DNA from: Phycisphaerae bacterium
Lineage (GTDB): Bacteria; Planctomycetota; Phycisphaerae; Sedimentisphaerales; Anaerobacaceae
Reading direction: 5' to 3'
Length of the DNA stretch: 33,323 nt
Assembly (NCBI GenBank): GCA_030615025.1
Contig: JAUXAB010000041.1
Location: forward strand, 1-33,323
Below, piece by piece: positions 1-8,395 of this stretch. The position numbers were made by a program, and so were the translations under genes. Numbering within the stretch: the first letter of the stretch is position 1; every line of letters starts with the position of its first letter. The notes under the pieces are model-generated. The model made no database searches, had not been told where the DNA came from, and saw only the letters and a program-made list of their open reading frames with translations.

Positions 1-155
1 GAAAAGTTCGAGGCCAAGGCGGCAGGCCAAAAATGCTCGGAGGCGTGGTTTTCTCCACGTTGAGAACGTTTTTGGCCGACAACGCAGGCATCGGGCTTTG
101 CAGCCGGCCGCAATAGAGCGGGTTATTGGGATAGGCTCTAAATGGGCAATGTCTG
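1..155. other. Left-edge non-coding stretch with nested hairpin
   Basis: This lead-in to the first gene contains a three-tier inverted repeat. The outer arms are GGCCAAAAATG (25-35) and CGTTTTTGGCC (67-77), pairing with one G-U wobble. CTC/GAG (36-38/62-64) lies inside, and CGTGG/CCACG (44-48/55-59) at the tip. A second short pair, TAGAGC/GCTCTA (114-119/135-140), follows. Frame 1 is open from the window edge to a TGA at 61-63 (20 codons), so the tail of an upstream gene is possible. The hairpin could be a leader or a repeat element; I match it to no known RNA class. Confidence 0.35.
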
Positions 156-1517
156 ATGAAACGGCGAAGACGGCAAGCGGTCACCCGCATCCGATTTCTG
201 GAAGACCTTTTAGTAACATATGCCATTTTGTTGTCATCGGTGGCCCCCGCTGCTTCACTTTTGGCAAGCCCCTCGGTTTGCTTGGCAAGAAGCAGAGGTG
301 CAAGCAAAACGGTGGGGGGACAGGAGTGGACCAGGTTCCGCGGCCCCAACGGACAAGGCATCAGCTACGCCAAAAGCATCCCCATCAAGTGGACGCAAAG
401 CGATTACACCTGGAAGGTTAAGCTGCCGGGAGGCGGCCATTCCTCCCCTGTGACCTGGGGCGACAAGGTCTTCGTGACTATTGGCGACCAAAAGGCCGGT
501 CGCGGCACCCTGTTGGCTCTACGCGTTTCGGATGGCAAAGCCTTATGGCAAAAGGAATACGCACTGACCTCGTACCGTATGAATAGACTCAATAGCTACG
601 CTACCGCAACGCCGGCCGTGGATGCGGACCACGTCTATGTACTCTGGGCTACTACTAAAGAGACAATCCTGGCTGCACTGGACCACGACGGCGGGGATGT
701 CTGGGAGCGCAGCTTCGGTGGTGTGCATTGCCAGCACGGCCCGGGCGGCTCCCCCATTGTTCTGGACGATATCGTGGTCTTTACCCACGAGCATGAGCGC
801 AGCGATAAGGATGTTCAGAGTGCCTGGATTGCACTCGATTGTAAGACCGGCCAGACACGCTGGAAACTGCAGCGGCAGACCAGTCCAAAAACCTCCTACT
901 CAACCCCCTGCGTTTACTCACCGGGAACCGGCGCTCCGCAGTTGATATTCACCAGCCTCGCCCACGGCTTGACTGGCGTCGACCCTCGCACAGGGACGGT
1001 CGTATGGGAAGCCAGCTCGGCATTTGTCAGTCGCGTGGTAAGCTCACCTGTCATCGCAGGTGAGCTGTTGATTGGCACTTGTGGCGACGGTGCCAGCGGC
1101 AAGCGCTTGATCGCGATTAAAGCCGGCGCAACGGATAAATCCACCCACCCCGCAGAGGCATACAAGATCGACAGTAGTTCCACGCCGTATGTTCCCACCT
1201 CCTTGGCTACAGCAGGTTTGCTCTTTACGTTTCATGATAGGGGGTATGTATCCTGCCTGCGCAGTGCCACAGGCGAACAACTCTGGCGTGAAAAGCCCGC
1301 CGGCAGATTCTATGGGTCACCGGTATGTGTAGATGGCAAACTCTACTGTATCACGATGGCCGGAGACGTTGTCGTGATGAGGGCGGCCCCCACTTACGAG
1401 CTGCTGGCGGTCAATCCTTTGGGCGAAAAAAGCCACGCAACCCCCGCTGTCGCAGGCGGCAGGATGTACCTGCGGACCTATTCGCACTTGATCTGTATCG
1501 CCCCAAAGAAGGAGTAG
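156..1517 (+). CDS. Secreted PQQ-like beta-propeller protein
   Basis: Predicted exported protein of 453 residues built of PQQ_2/BamB-type propeller blades. The N-terminus is Arg-rich (MKRRRRQAVTR), followed by a hydrophobic stretch and an Ala-rich cleavage region around residues 20-45, consistent with a signal peptide. Residue ~58 starts the W-T-R-F-R-G-P-N-G-Q-G motif that opens most propellers in this window. Blades recur as alternating hydrophobic strands ending in x-G-x-x-L-W (for example SDGKALW, TGQTRW, TGTVVW, TGEQLW). I see no vicinal Cys pair or clear catalytic Asp/Ca site as in quinoprotein dehydrogenases, so cofactor binding should not be assumed; a scaffold or binding role is equally likely. 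No strong ribosome binding site precedes the ATG, but no better start lies downstream. It is the only propeller on the + strand and ends convergently with the next gene. Confidence 0.85.
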   Translation: MKRRRRQAVTRIRFLEDLLVTYAILLSSVAPAASLLASPSVCLARSRGASKTVGGQEWTRFRGPNGQGISYAKSIPIKWTQSDYTWKVKLPGGGHSSPVTWGDKVFVTIGDQKAGRGTLLALRVSDGKALWQKEYALTSYRMNRLNSYATATPAVDADHVYVLWATTKETILAALDHDGGDVWERSFGGVHCQHGPGGSPIVLDDIVVFTHEHERSDKDVQSAWIALDCKTGQTRWKLQRQTSPKTSYSTPCVYSPGTGAPQLIFTSLAHGLTGVDPRTGTVVWEASSAFVSRVVSSPVIAGELLIGTCGDGASGKRLIAIKAGATDKSTHPAEAYKIDSSSTPYVPTSLATAGLLFTFHDRGYVSCLRSATGEQLWREKPAGRFYGSPVCVDGKLYCITMAGDVVVMRAAPTYELLAVNPLGEKSHATPAVAGGRMYLRTYSHLICIAPKKE

Positions 1518-1817
1518 GCCACAATTAATTGATTATTGATTATTGATTATTTAACTCCGTGCTCTCTGTGCACTCTGTGGCTAATTTTTTCTGCGACCAA
1601 TGATTCCTAATATGGCCATTTCAGAGTCTTTCACCCGCTATCAAATCGCAAATGGCAAATCGCGATTTACCATCTGCTTGGCGTGCCCCGCCCCTCTTTA
1701 CGCCTTTAGGAGGGGCTGGGCGTGCATAGGCTGCATGGTTGCTGTGGGGGCTAAGCTACCTGCAATAAGTTCGATGCGTGGCTTGCTTTGTTGATAATGG
1801 AGATAACAGATCACACC
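1518..1817. repeat. Convergent intergenic region with stacked repeats
   Basis: About 300 bp between two convergent genes, with no credible gene. It holds three tandem 7-bp TGATTAT units (1530-1550), a block of CTCTGTG/ACTCTGTGG type (about 1551-1586), a run of near-copies of AAATCGCAAATGGC (about 1644-1673) and a strong hairpin with arms 1685-1696 and 1710-1721 (GCCCcGCCCCTC / GAGGGGCtGGGC, one mismatch). The hairpin could end transcription from both sides, but it lacks a clean T-run, so it may simply be a palindromic repeat element. Confidence 0.55.
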
Positions 1818-3857
1818 TCAGTACCCGGCTACCGGCTTAGCCTTGCTGTCCAGAAGGAGTGTGTCTGGCGGAGTTTTCCAAACCCGGCACAAAGGGTTTT
1901 CCGTTCGAATCCAACCTTTTTCGCCCAATCGTGCTTCGATGGAATAAAGGCGTTGCCCTGTACCGGCGCGCCGGTATTCATAGAGGGATACAATGCATGA
2001 ATTCTCGTTGAGCCGATCGGCTGGCGGCAAAGCATAGAAAAGCGGCTTGGCAGAGGGTAAGGGGCGCAGGCGCGTCAAGGAAAGCGTCCGCCCGCTCTTG
2101 CCGAGGGTTTTGTGAACGTAGATGGGAACGAGCTTCTTGTGAGCTCTGGACGGCTCGATCGCATAAAACGGTATTGATTCGACAAGGTCCCACCTGCCGG
2201 CCTTTTCCACGCCATCGCGCAGTAGATAGTCCCTTCCATCCTGCTTGTCCCGTATTTGATAGACCGCCACCGGCAGAGCAAGACGGGGGTCGTCAAGCTT
2301 CAATCGGTACATGATTTGATTGTAGTCGTAACGCGGCGTCGCATTCTCGGCAGAACCGGAAAACGTGTGCGAATAAGTGCCCTCGAAAAAGAGCACACGG
2401 CCGCCATCTTGGTCAAAAAACGGATGCTGCTTTGGATTGTAGAAGGAGTACTTGTTGTGCGTCACAATCTTTCTGGCATAGGCCCACGGCCCAACGGGCG
2501 TATCAGCTTCGGCATACCAGACCTCTCCCAGAAAAGACGGTTCACCGAATTGCTGCACCGTGATCATGAGCCATCTCTTTCGGTAGGCGTTGAAATAAAC
2601 AGTCCCGCCGTGAGGAGAGATTTCCTTGCCCGACTCTATGTCGTACAGATGCACATCCTGCTTCTCTTTTTTCAGCGCCTTGATGACCGAAGGCTTTCTA
2701 AAAAGAATCTCGTTGCCAATCAGTTCCCCGGCGGGGACCCAGCGGTACGCCTTATCTCCTTTAACCAAATTCAGGCGCTGTGCATCCTTACGATTAGATC
2801 CTTTCGGCGCCAGAGACGTCAAGACTTCGTAACGATTCGGGTCGAGGATATGGTCCCACTCGGCCCTGACGCGCATACGAACCGCCAGGGGGAATTGTGT
2901 GGCAAAATAATAGTATTCCCGGCCATCCACATTCACGCCAATAGCATGTCCGGAATTATGATATGGCAGAAAATCCGGACCAGAACGAATCAGGGGCTCG
3001 AACGAATTCGTGGCGTCGTTGAAAACTACCAGCCCACGACCATACGCTTCTCCGAGGCTCTTCATTCGCGCATACTTGGCGACCATCCGCTCCCGACCCT
3101 CGTTGTCCTTGACGGTCAACAGACCGTCAAGCCAGACCATGCCAGGCTCCTTCAAAGGGGAAACCGGTCGGCTGAATCCATCCTCGGCGACGTAGTATTT
3201 GAGGTCGACGCCTATTGCGGGGTCGAGTCCTCCCTGGCTTGGCAGACGTGAAACCGCGCCGGCCATCGCGAAGTGCCCAAGCGGATACGAAGGCCTTGAA
3301 GTGTCGCCCCACATCCAGAACAAACGACCACGATGGATACACGTGTACACTGAATCCTGTCCGGTTACCTGTCCGTTGAGAACCGGATTTTGTAACGGAA
3401 CCGGATGTCCGGTAAGAACGCTATCACGATAGATCCCCTGGCCCGTAACGCGGTAAAGCCGCTCAGCAATATTGAGCCGGTCGATTTTGATAATTACGCT
3501 GCCTTCCCGCAAAGTCTTCAGCCTTGTTCCGCGAAAGCCAAATCCGTCTTTCGGGAATTCATAGCCGTGGCTTTCAACAAAGAAGAAGACCTCTGTGTCC
3601 ATCAAGCCCGGTTCATAAAATGCGACAATTCCACTGCTGTCCGTGAAGTATCTTATGTTGTTGGTGGTTCGTAATTCAACCAAAGGCACTCCCCTGCCGG
3701 TTTGTCGGTCCACGACCTGGATCTTGAAGTATTTGCGCGAAGAATCCTGGATGGGAAAAGCCTGCTGCTCAAGTTCAATACACGAGCCGGAGCAAATAAA
3801 AACCGTGCAAATCGTCATCAAAACAAACCATAGATGGCTTTTATTCATTGCTTTCAT
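1818..3857 (-). CDS. Exported protein of unknown function, possible sugar-active propeller
   Basis: About 679 residues with an N-terminal hydrophobic export signal followed by Cys (FICSGSC), so a secreted protein or a lipoprotein with a poor lipobox. Residues roughly 35-130 look like a carboxypeptidase-regulatory/Ig-like strand domain (KIQVVDRQTGRGVPLVEL; a transthyretin-like pattern). The remainder is rich in strands, aromatics and acidic turns (LFWMWGDTSRPSYPLG, EVWYAEADTPVGPWAYA, RVLFFEGTYSHTFSG), resembling five-bladed propellers of the DUF4185/GH43/GH32 type that read out W and D/E pockets. Catalytic residues cannot be assigned. The reading frame extends upstream to a TTG at 3893, but the ATG at 3857 (or 3848) places the signal peptide properly and is preferred. 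No strong ribosome binding site is visible. Polysaccharide-related function is an inference from fold and from the neighbouring glycosidase. Confidence 0.7.
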   Translation of the reverse strand: MKAMNKSHLWFVLMTICTVFICSGSCIELEQQAFPIQDSSRKYFKIQVVDRQTGRGVPLVELRTTNNIRYFTDSSGIVAFYEPGLMDTEVFFFVESHGYEFPKDGFGFRGTRLKTLREGSVIIKIDRLNIAERLYRVTGQGIYRDSVLTGHPVPLQNPVLNGQVTGQDSVYTCIHRGRLFWMWGDTSRPSYPLGHFAMAGAVSRLPSQGGLDPAIGVDLKYYVAEDGFSRPVSPLKEPGMVWLDGLLTVKDNEGRERMVAKYARMKSLGEAYGRGLVVFNDATNSFEPLIRSGPDFLPYHNSGHAIGVNVDGREYYYFATQFPLAVRMRVRAEWDHILDPNRYEVLTSLAPKGSNRKDAQRLNLVKGDKAYRWVPAGELIGNEILFRKPSVIKALKKEKQDVHLYDIESGKEISPHGGTVYFNAYRKRWLMITVQQFGEPSFLGEVWYAEADTPVGPWAYARKIVTHNKYSFYNPKQHPFFDQDGGRVLFFEGTYSHTFSGSAENATPRYDYNQIMYRLKLDDPRLALPVAVYQIRDKQDGRDYLLRDGVEKAGRWDLVESIPFYAIEPSRAHKKLVPIYVHKTLGKSGRTLSLTRLRPLPSAKPLFYALPPADRLNENSCIVSLYEYRRAGTGQRLYSIEARLGEKGWIRTENPLCRVWKTPPDTLLLDSKAKPVAGY

Positions 3858-4319
3858 TATGGAAAAGTATATCGGATTCAATATAGATAGCAAGAGAACA
3901 GATACACAACCTTCAAAATGGACACTCCGATATGGAACGGGTCCCCCATTTTGCGACTTATTGCAAAATGGGAACCCACGACCATTGTCAAGTCACCATA
4001 TTCAGTTATTTTTGTTCTTTTCTACATTTGATAAGACCTTCGATATGAGCCCGGGTTCCCAAAGCTGATAGTTTGGCTTTGGCGTCCTCTTGCCGTAGCC
4101 CGAAAGTCCTATAACAATTTCCTTGCCTTTTGTCTCCCAATCAGATACACTGCGTTAGATCTAAAAAGAAATGGTGAGGCGAGGCTTTCTATTTACTCAT
4201 AATTTTTTTAAATTTGGGATTGCTTCGTCGCTGTGCTCCTCGCAATGACGAGATTCTTCGCTGCGCTCAGAATGACAGGTGGGATGTGTGGTCATTTTGT
4301 TAGGATTTCTGAAAAGTTC
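3858..4319. repeat. Intergenic region with large hairpin and dispersed repeats
   Basis: No credible gene. A long inverted repeat pairs CCCATTTTGC (3945-3954) with GCAAAATGGG (3963-3972), extended by GGGT/ACCC (3939-3942/3974-3977). Further right lie two short elements of a type widely scattered in bacterial genomes: the GATTGCTTCGTCGC...CGCAATGAC element (4218-4249) and ATTCTTCGCTGCGCTCAGAAT (4253-4273). They mark this as repeat-bearing intergenic DNA between the exported-protein gene and the tRNA. Confidence 0.5.
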
Positions 4320-4349
4320 TTGACTTTTTGTGTTTTTTAACCATACTAT
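4320..4349 (+). promoter_or_regulatory. Promoter for tRNA-Val
   Basis: TTGACT (4320-4325) matches a -35 box in five of six positions. TACTAT (4344-4349) is a possible -10 at 18 bp spacing, about 14 bp before the mature tRNA 5' end. Confidence 0.55.
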
Positions 4350-4363
4350 AGGTGTACTTCAGA

Positions 4364-4437
4364 GGGCGGTTAGCTCAGTTGGTTAGAGTGCCTGCTCGAC
4401 ACGCAGGAGGTCACTGGTTCAAGTCCAGTACCGCCCA
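4364..4437 (+). tRNA. tRNA-Val(GAC)
   Basis: A full cloverleaf can be drawn by eye. The acceptor stem is GGGCGGT/ACCGCCC with discriminator A4437. The D-arm is GCTC/GAGT (one G-U). The anticodon stem is CCTGC/GCAGG around the loop TCGACAC, the variable loop is AGGTC, and the T-arm is ACTGG-TTCAAGT-CCAGT. The anticodon reads GAC, decoding GUC valine. Position 33, almost always U, is C here. CCA is not encoded; the next bases are GTT. It stands alone with its own promoter and is not in an operon. Confidence 0.93.
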
Positions 4438-4573
4438 GTTTTTAGAAGTGCCGGAAATGCTTTTTTGAAGGAGGGGCAGTTACAAATGAGGCCGCATCAG
4501 CGGCTTTGTTTTTTCGCAGGCCGGCAAATTGCCTGTGCCGTTCTAAGCTTTGCACCAGTCCTCCTGGTTCCAG

Positions 4574-6721
4574 TCACCGCCTGATTTTGCAAGCGATATC
4601 CCGGCTGAACGGGGGAACAGAAATTCGTAGGGGGCCTGCCGTGAACGAAACACTCTGCTTCTCGATGATCTTTCCCTTGTAAGTATGCCACCACTGGACA
4701 CTATAGGTGTCGGGTTGTAGTCCCTGGATTTCGATTGTGGTGCCTCTGATTTCTGTCGGTTGGTGCTTTTCAATCACCAGATTCCACCACGTTGCTTTCG
4801 GGTTGAAGAGCCATACGTATGCACGGTCGCTGCCCTGGCAGCCGAGCAGGCGGAGCTGCTTGTTGGAGGCGGTGGCTGTGGTCTGCCGCAGTCCTTCGAA
4901 GGAAACGTCGGCCAGGAACGCGGCCAGCGGGCGATAGTGAACGTAGGCGTCCTGCCTGTCGAGCTGGTCCCACCACCAGAACATCGCTGTCCCCGAAGTG
5001 CCGGCGAAGGCCGACGCCCAGAGCGAATTGTGGAAATGGACTGCTTTGTTGTCCTGTTTCATGTGGTCGCTGAGTCCCCATTTCGGGGTGGCCAGGCCGA
5101 ATTCACCAATCAGCACCGGCTTGCTCGTGGTATGTTCCCTCAGGAACCGCATTTTGTCGATGACCACCGCCACTTCGTCCTTGAAGTTCTCCTTTGTCCC
5201 CGGGCGCATATAATGGTGCAACTGGCCGATATCCAGGTTGGGGTGACGGCAGTCTTTCGCCGAAGGGTGCCATGTGCTGGTCGTGCGCAAATGATTGTAG
5301 ACGTCAATCTGCTCGAGATAGTCGCCGACCTCGGCGTAGAAGCGGTCGGTCGGCAGGCCGGGGTCGATCTCATTGAAGTATTCCCAGGCAGCTACGCTGG
5401 TGGAATAGCCCCATCGCGCGACGGCGTAGCGCATCAACTTGTTGGCATCCTGGATGGCCTGTTGATACTCGGGACCCTTGTCATCGGAAAGAGACTTCAT
5501 ATAGAGGTCTCTGGTGATCAGGCACAACATTAGGTAGATGCCATTGCGCTCGGCTGCTTCGACGAGCTTATCGAGCATAAAGCAATCGAGCTGATTGTAG
5601 ACGCCTCTTATGGGGCGATTTACGTCAGCTTCCCACAGCAGTTCGACTCCTCCATTGACCTCTTTCAGTGACAGGTCGTCCAGCCAGACTGTGCCTGAGC
5701 CGACCAGGCTGAGGACTATCCTGCCGAGCCAGAAATCATTTTGGCCGGTAACAAACTCTTGCTTGAATTTACGCCACTTGCCTTTCGCAAGTGCGTCGAA
5801 GCGTGTTCGAGAACTACCGCGACCGACGTCTACTTGCAGTCCAGCGGGTCCGTCTGCTGTGAATCGGCCGGTGAACACATAACGTGTGTTGGGCCTTAGC
5901 GCCACCGGATGGGAAGGCGAGACGGTGAGCGATGCACCATTGCCGCCCTCGAGCTTTACGCACTTACGGGGGCTTGGGTCGTTTTTGCTGCCGGGTATCG
6001 GTACAATAATTTTTCTGCGGTGCCATGAGCGGTCCCAGGCGCTTTTCCTTGCCTCGATGGCCATTGCCCAATCCTTGCAGCACGTCCAAATTCTCAGGAA
6101 GTTGGCGCCGTTGCGTGAGAGCTTTTCGAAAATCTGTTCTGCTTTCGTAAGATTTACGTATTGACCTTCGCCGATGAAAGCGAGGTTCTGGCCGATGGCA
6201 AAGAAGGGAGCGCCTTCGGTAAATTCAAGAAACCGAGGGTCTTTCCGGCTAATCCGGAGGAAGCCTTTTTGCGATGAAGGTGTGCATTGGAACCGGACGC
6301 TGTCTGAATGAATGGTACCTTTTCGATCTTTCAGCCTTGCCGTGGCCAAATAAGTGTCTGTTTGCATCGGGGCAAATCGTGCCTTCCATGAGCCTCGGCC
6401 GATGGGGTAGTACCAGTTGGCTCTTCCACGCTGGCGGTCGAATTTGCGGCGTTCGTAGTCCTGACAGTAAAAGGCGGGTAGTGATATTTGCCGGCCGGCA
6501 GGAGTCTTCAACAGCACCGTCAAATCGACCTGGTCTGAGTCGAAGGGATTATCGTAGCGGGCACCTACTCGGATGAGCAATTCCAGTTTTTCGTATTTGC
6601 CCACCTTTTTCGCCGATGGTTCTATTTCGATCTTCTGCCGGCCCATAGACTCTTGAGTGCAGAAGGTGACGGCAGCCAGACAGATGAAAAGCATTTGGAT
6701 TGTTGTTACTGTCTGTCGCAT
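4574..6721 (-). CDS. Secreted DUF5060/GH-A clan glycoside hydrolase (cellulase-like)
   Basis: 715 residues. A signal peptide covers residues 1-27 (hydrophobic stretch ending TFCTQESMG). Residues ~28-148 form a beta-sandwich of the DUF5060 type, found at the N-terminus of many planctomycete and Bacteroidota glycosidases. A TIM barrel of the GH5/GH-A clan follows from about 155. Its predicted acid/base is Glu451 in AWEYFNEIDPG (the N-E pair at the end of strand 4) and its nucleophile is Glu540 in VLIGEFGLAT (strand 7). Residues ~255-358 are a carbohydrate-binding-module-like sandwich inserted inside the barrel (strand-rich, ending GTVWLDDLSLKE). A C-terminal strand domain ends at CKIRR. AAAGGAA stands upstream of the ATG. 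Substrate is unknown; it should act outside the cytoplasm on plant or algal polysaccharide. Confidence 0.85.
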   Translation of the reverse strand: MRQTVTTIQMLFICLAAVTFCTQESMGRQKIEIEPSAKKVGKYEKLELLIRVGARYDNPFDSDQVDLTVLLKTPAGRQISLPAFYCQDYERRKFDRQRGRANWYYPIGRGSWKARFAPMQTDTYLATARLKDRKGTIHSDSVRFQCTPSSQKGFLRISRKDPRFLEFTEGAPFFAIGQNLAFIGEGQYVNLTKAEQIFEKLSRNGANFLRIWTCCKDWAMAIEARKSAWDRSWHRRKIIVPIPGSKNDPSPRKCVKLEGGNGASLTVSPSHPVALRPNTRYVFTGRFTADGPAGLQVDVGRGSSRTRFDALAKGKWRKFKQEFVTGQNDFWLGRIVLSLVGSGTVWLDDLSLKEVNGGVELLWEADVNRPIRGVYNQLDCFMLDKLVEAAERNGIYLMLCLITRDLYMKSLSDDKGPEYQQAIQDANKLMRYAVARWGYSTSVAAWEYFNEIDPGLPTDRFYAEVGDYLEQIDVYNHLRTTSTWHPSAKDCRHPNLDIGQLHHYMRPGTKENFKDEVAVVIDKMRFLREHTTSKPVLIGEFGLATPKWGLSDHMKQDNKAVHFHNSLWASAFAGTSGTAMFWWWDQLDRQDAYVHYRPLAAFLADVSFEGLRQTTATASNKQLRLLGCQGSDRAYVWLFNPKATWWNLVIEKHQPTEIRGTTIEIQGLQPDTYSVQWWHTYKGKIIEKQSVSFTAGPLRISVPPFSRDIACKIRR

Positions 6722-6938
6722 AAGATATTCCTTTGCGTATTTGACGTTTGTTTATTGCTCCAAGCAGATACAAGCCGGCCTTGTTCGGCAAGTTGGATAT
6801 GCCTGTAGAGGAGCTGCCATGGCAGCCGAAGACACTGGCGGTAGACATCAAGACATACGTGTCCGGCGACAGTGGTAAGAAACTGCTCGATGCCGGCGGA
6901 CTGCTATTTGGTTCTAACGCAGCACTATTCTTAGCGTA
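6722..6938. other. Intergenic region with 14-bp perfect palindrome
   Basis: Separates two minus-strand genes. GCTGCCATGGCAGC (6813-6826) is a perfect palindrome without a loop, a shape typical of dimeric regulator sites, lying about 90 bp upstream of the glycosidase start. An open + strand frame crosses the stretch but overlaps the end of the next gene and has no ribosome binding site. Confidence 0.35.
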
Positions 6939-8255
6939 TTATCCGTTCAATACCCAGCCTTGTCGGTACGTTTTTCGGATGTACTGATCGGCCTCGGGGC
7001 AGTTTGTTGCTTTCATGTTTTTGGCGTCGTATTCGAGTTTCTTGCCGACACGATATGCGACCAGAGCGAGCATATTGTGCTCAATGAGCGCGCCGGAATA
7101 ATCGAAGTTGCAGAGTGTGGGCTTTCCTGTCTTGCAGCCGATGATCCATTCCTTGTGGTGGCCGGGCGACGACGGTATCAAATCCTCGGGCTTAGGCGAG
7201 TCGTAATGGGTCATATCTCCCTTGAGCATTAGAATACGCCAGTCATAGTCAGCCAGCAGCCAGCCTTTGTCGCCCTTGAACACGACTCCTTTGCCCATAT
7301 TGTCCCGGTGGAATACTTTCGAAGGCATACCGGGCTTTTTGTCGCCGTCGTACCAGTAGACCTTGACGGCCGGGCGCCAGTCGTTTGCGGGGTGGTCCCA
7401 TTCGGCGGTGAGCCACTGTGGGCAGGTGTCGGTGCTGACGGGTGTTCCTTTGGCTTCGCATGTAGTTGGGAGCTTGAGGTCGAGTGCCCAGTATGCCATA
7501 TCCATCATGTGGCTGCCCATATCTCCGATTTGTCCGCTGCCGAAGTCCCAGAAGCGGTTCCATGCGAGGCAACCGCCGAAGTAGCCCGGGTTGTAGGGAT
7601 GATATGGTGATGGGCCTATCCAGAGGTCCCAGTTGATGTGGTCGGGTACGGGCTTGACCTCGGGCAGGTAGCTGCCGCCTTTCGGCTTACGGTTGCACCA
7701 GACGCGGGCTTCCTTGACGGTGCCTATTGCGCCGTGGCGGACCAGCTCGACCATGCGGCGGTAATTATCGTAGTCGTGAATCTGGGTGCCCATCTGCGTT
7801 GCGAGCTTGTGCTTGTTCTTGAGATAAGTCCGGCGGACCATGTGGGCCTCGTGCACGGAGTTTGCCAGGGGCTTTTCGCAGTAGACGTGCATGCCGCGGT
7901 TCATCGCCCACACATTGATGAAAGCGTGTGTGTGGTCGGTCGTGGAGCAGACGACGGCGTCGATGTCCTTCTGCTCGAGGCACTTTCGCCAGTCATTATA
8001 CGTTTTGGCCTTAGGGAAACGCTTGGCGGCTGAAGCGAGGTTCTTCTCGTTCACATCACACAGGGCGACAATGTTCTCGCTTTTGACGCTGTTCATATTT
8101 CCGCCGCCTCGGCCACCCACGCCGATAATGGCGATGTTGAGCTTTTCGTTCGGCGAGCTGCCGGCCTTGAGGACCCCCGATTTGAGGATAGTGAGCCCAG
8201 CTCCAACTACTGTGCTTTGTTTAAGAAACGTACGACGATTGAATTGACGATTCAT
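6939..8255 (-). CDS. Tat-exported Gfo/Idh/MocA family oxidoreductase
   Basis: 438 residues. A twin-arginine signal (NRRTFLKQ, residues 6-13, then a hydrophobic run to ~30) predicts export of the folded, cofactor-loaded enzyme. The Rossmann NAD(P) site is NIAIIGVGGRGGG (40-52), and the family hallmark E-K-P-L (127-130) supplies the catalytic-site Lys. The C-terminal alpha/beta domain contains a WDLWIGPSPYHPYNPGYF segment typical of the planctomycete secreted subfamily. It probably oxidises or epimerises a sugar or polyol, but the substrate cannot be read from sequence. The start is firm: AAAGGAGGTAA lies just upstream of the ATG. The neighbouring glycosidase suggests joint action on carbohydrate. 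Confidence 0.93.
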   Translation of the reverse strand: MNRQFNRRTFLKQSTVVGAGLTILKSGVLKAGSSPNEKLNIAIIGVGGRGGGNMNSVKSENIVALCDVNEKNLASAAKRFPKAKTYNDWRKCLEQKDIDAVVCSTTDHTHAFINVWAMNRGMHVYCEKPLANSVHEAHMVRRTYLKNKHKLATQMGTQIHDYDNYRRMVELVRHGAIGTVKEARVWCNRKPKGGSYLPEVKPVPDHINWDLWIGPSPYHPYNPGYFGGCLAWNRFWDFGSGQIGDMGSHMMDMAYWALDLKLPTTCEAKGTPVSTDTCPQWLTAEWDHPANDWRPAVKVYWYDGDKKPGMPSKVFHRDNMGKGVVFKGDKGWLLADYDWRILMLKGDMTHYDSPKPEDLIPSSPGHHKEWIIGCKTGKPTLCNFDYSGALIEHNMLALVAYRVGKKLEYDAKNMKATNCPEADQYIRKTYRQGWVLNG

Positions 8256-8395
8256 CGGTTACCTCCTTTGTTTAGAGTTATAATTGATGGGAAATTTGAT
8301 TTTGGCCATATCGACAGACTAACTGAAAAAAGGGCGGGATTCAAGGATTTTTTTTTGGGTTTAGAAGTAATTTTACAGACCGGCAAAAGTGGTAT

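Noticed and set aside
1..63. Open frame from the window edge to TGA, possible gene tail
   Set aside because: Only 20 codons, with the stop inside a strong hairpin; coding cannot be told from chance.
2256..3251. 331-codon + strand open frame
   Set aside because: It is antisense to the exported protein gene, has no ribosome binding site and an unnatural composition.
4760..5533. 257-codon + strand open frame opposite the glycosidase
   Set aside because: Antisense shadow of a gene with clear domain motifs on the other strand.
6748..6987. 79-codon + strand open frame in an intergenic gap
   Set aside because: Protein-like in places (LDMPVEELPWQPKTLAVDIK), but it has no ribosome binding site, runs into the MocA gene and lacks a recognisable family. 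A decayed gene fragment cannot be excluded.
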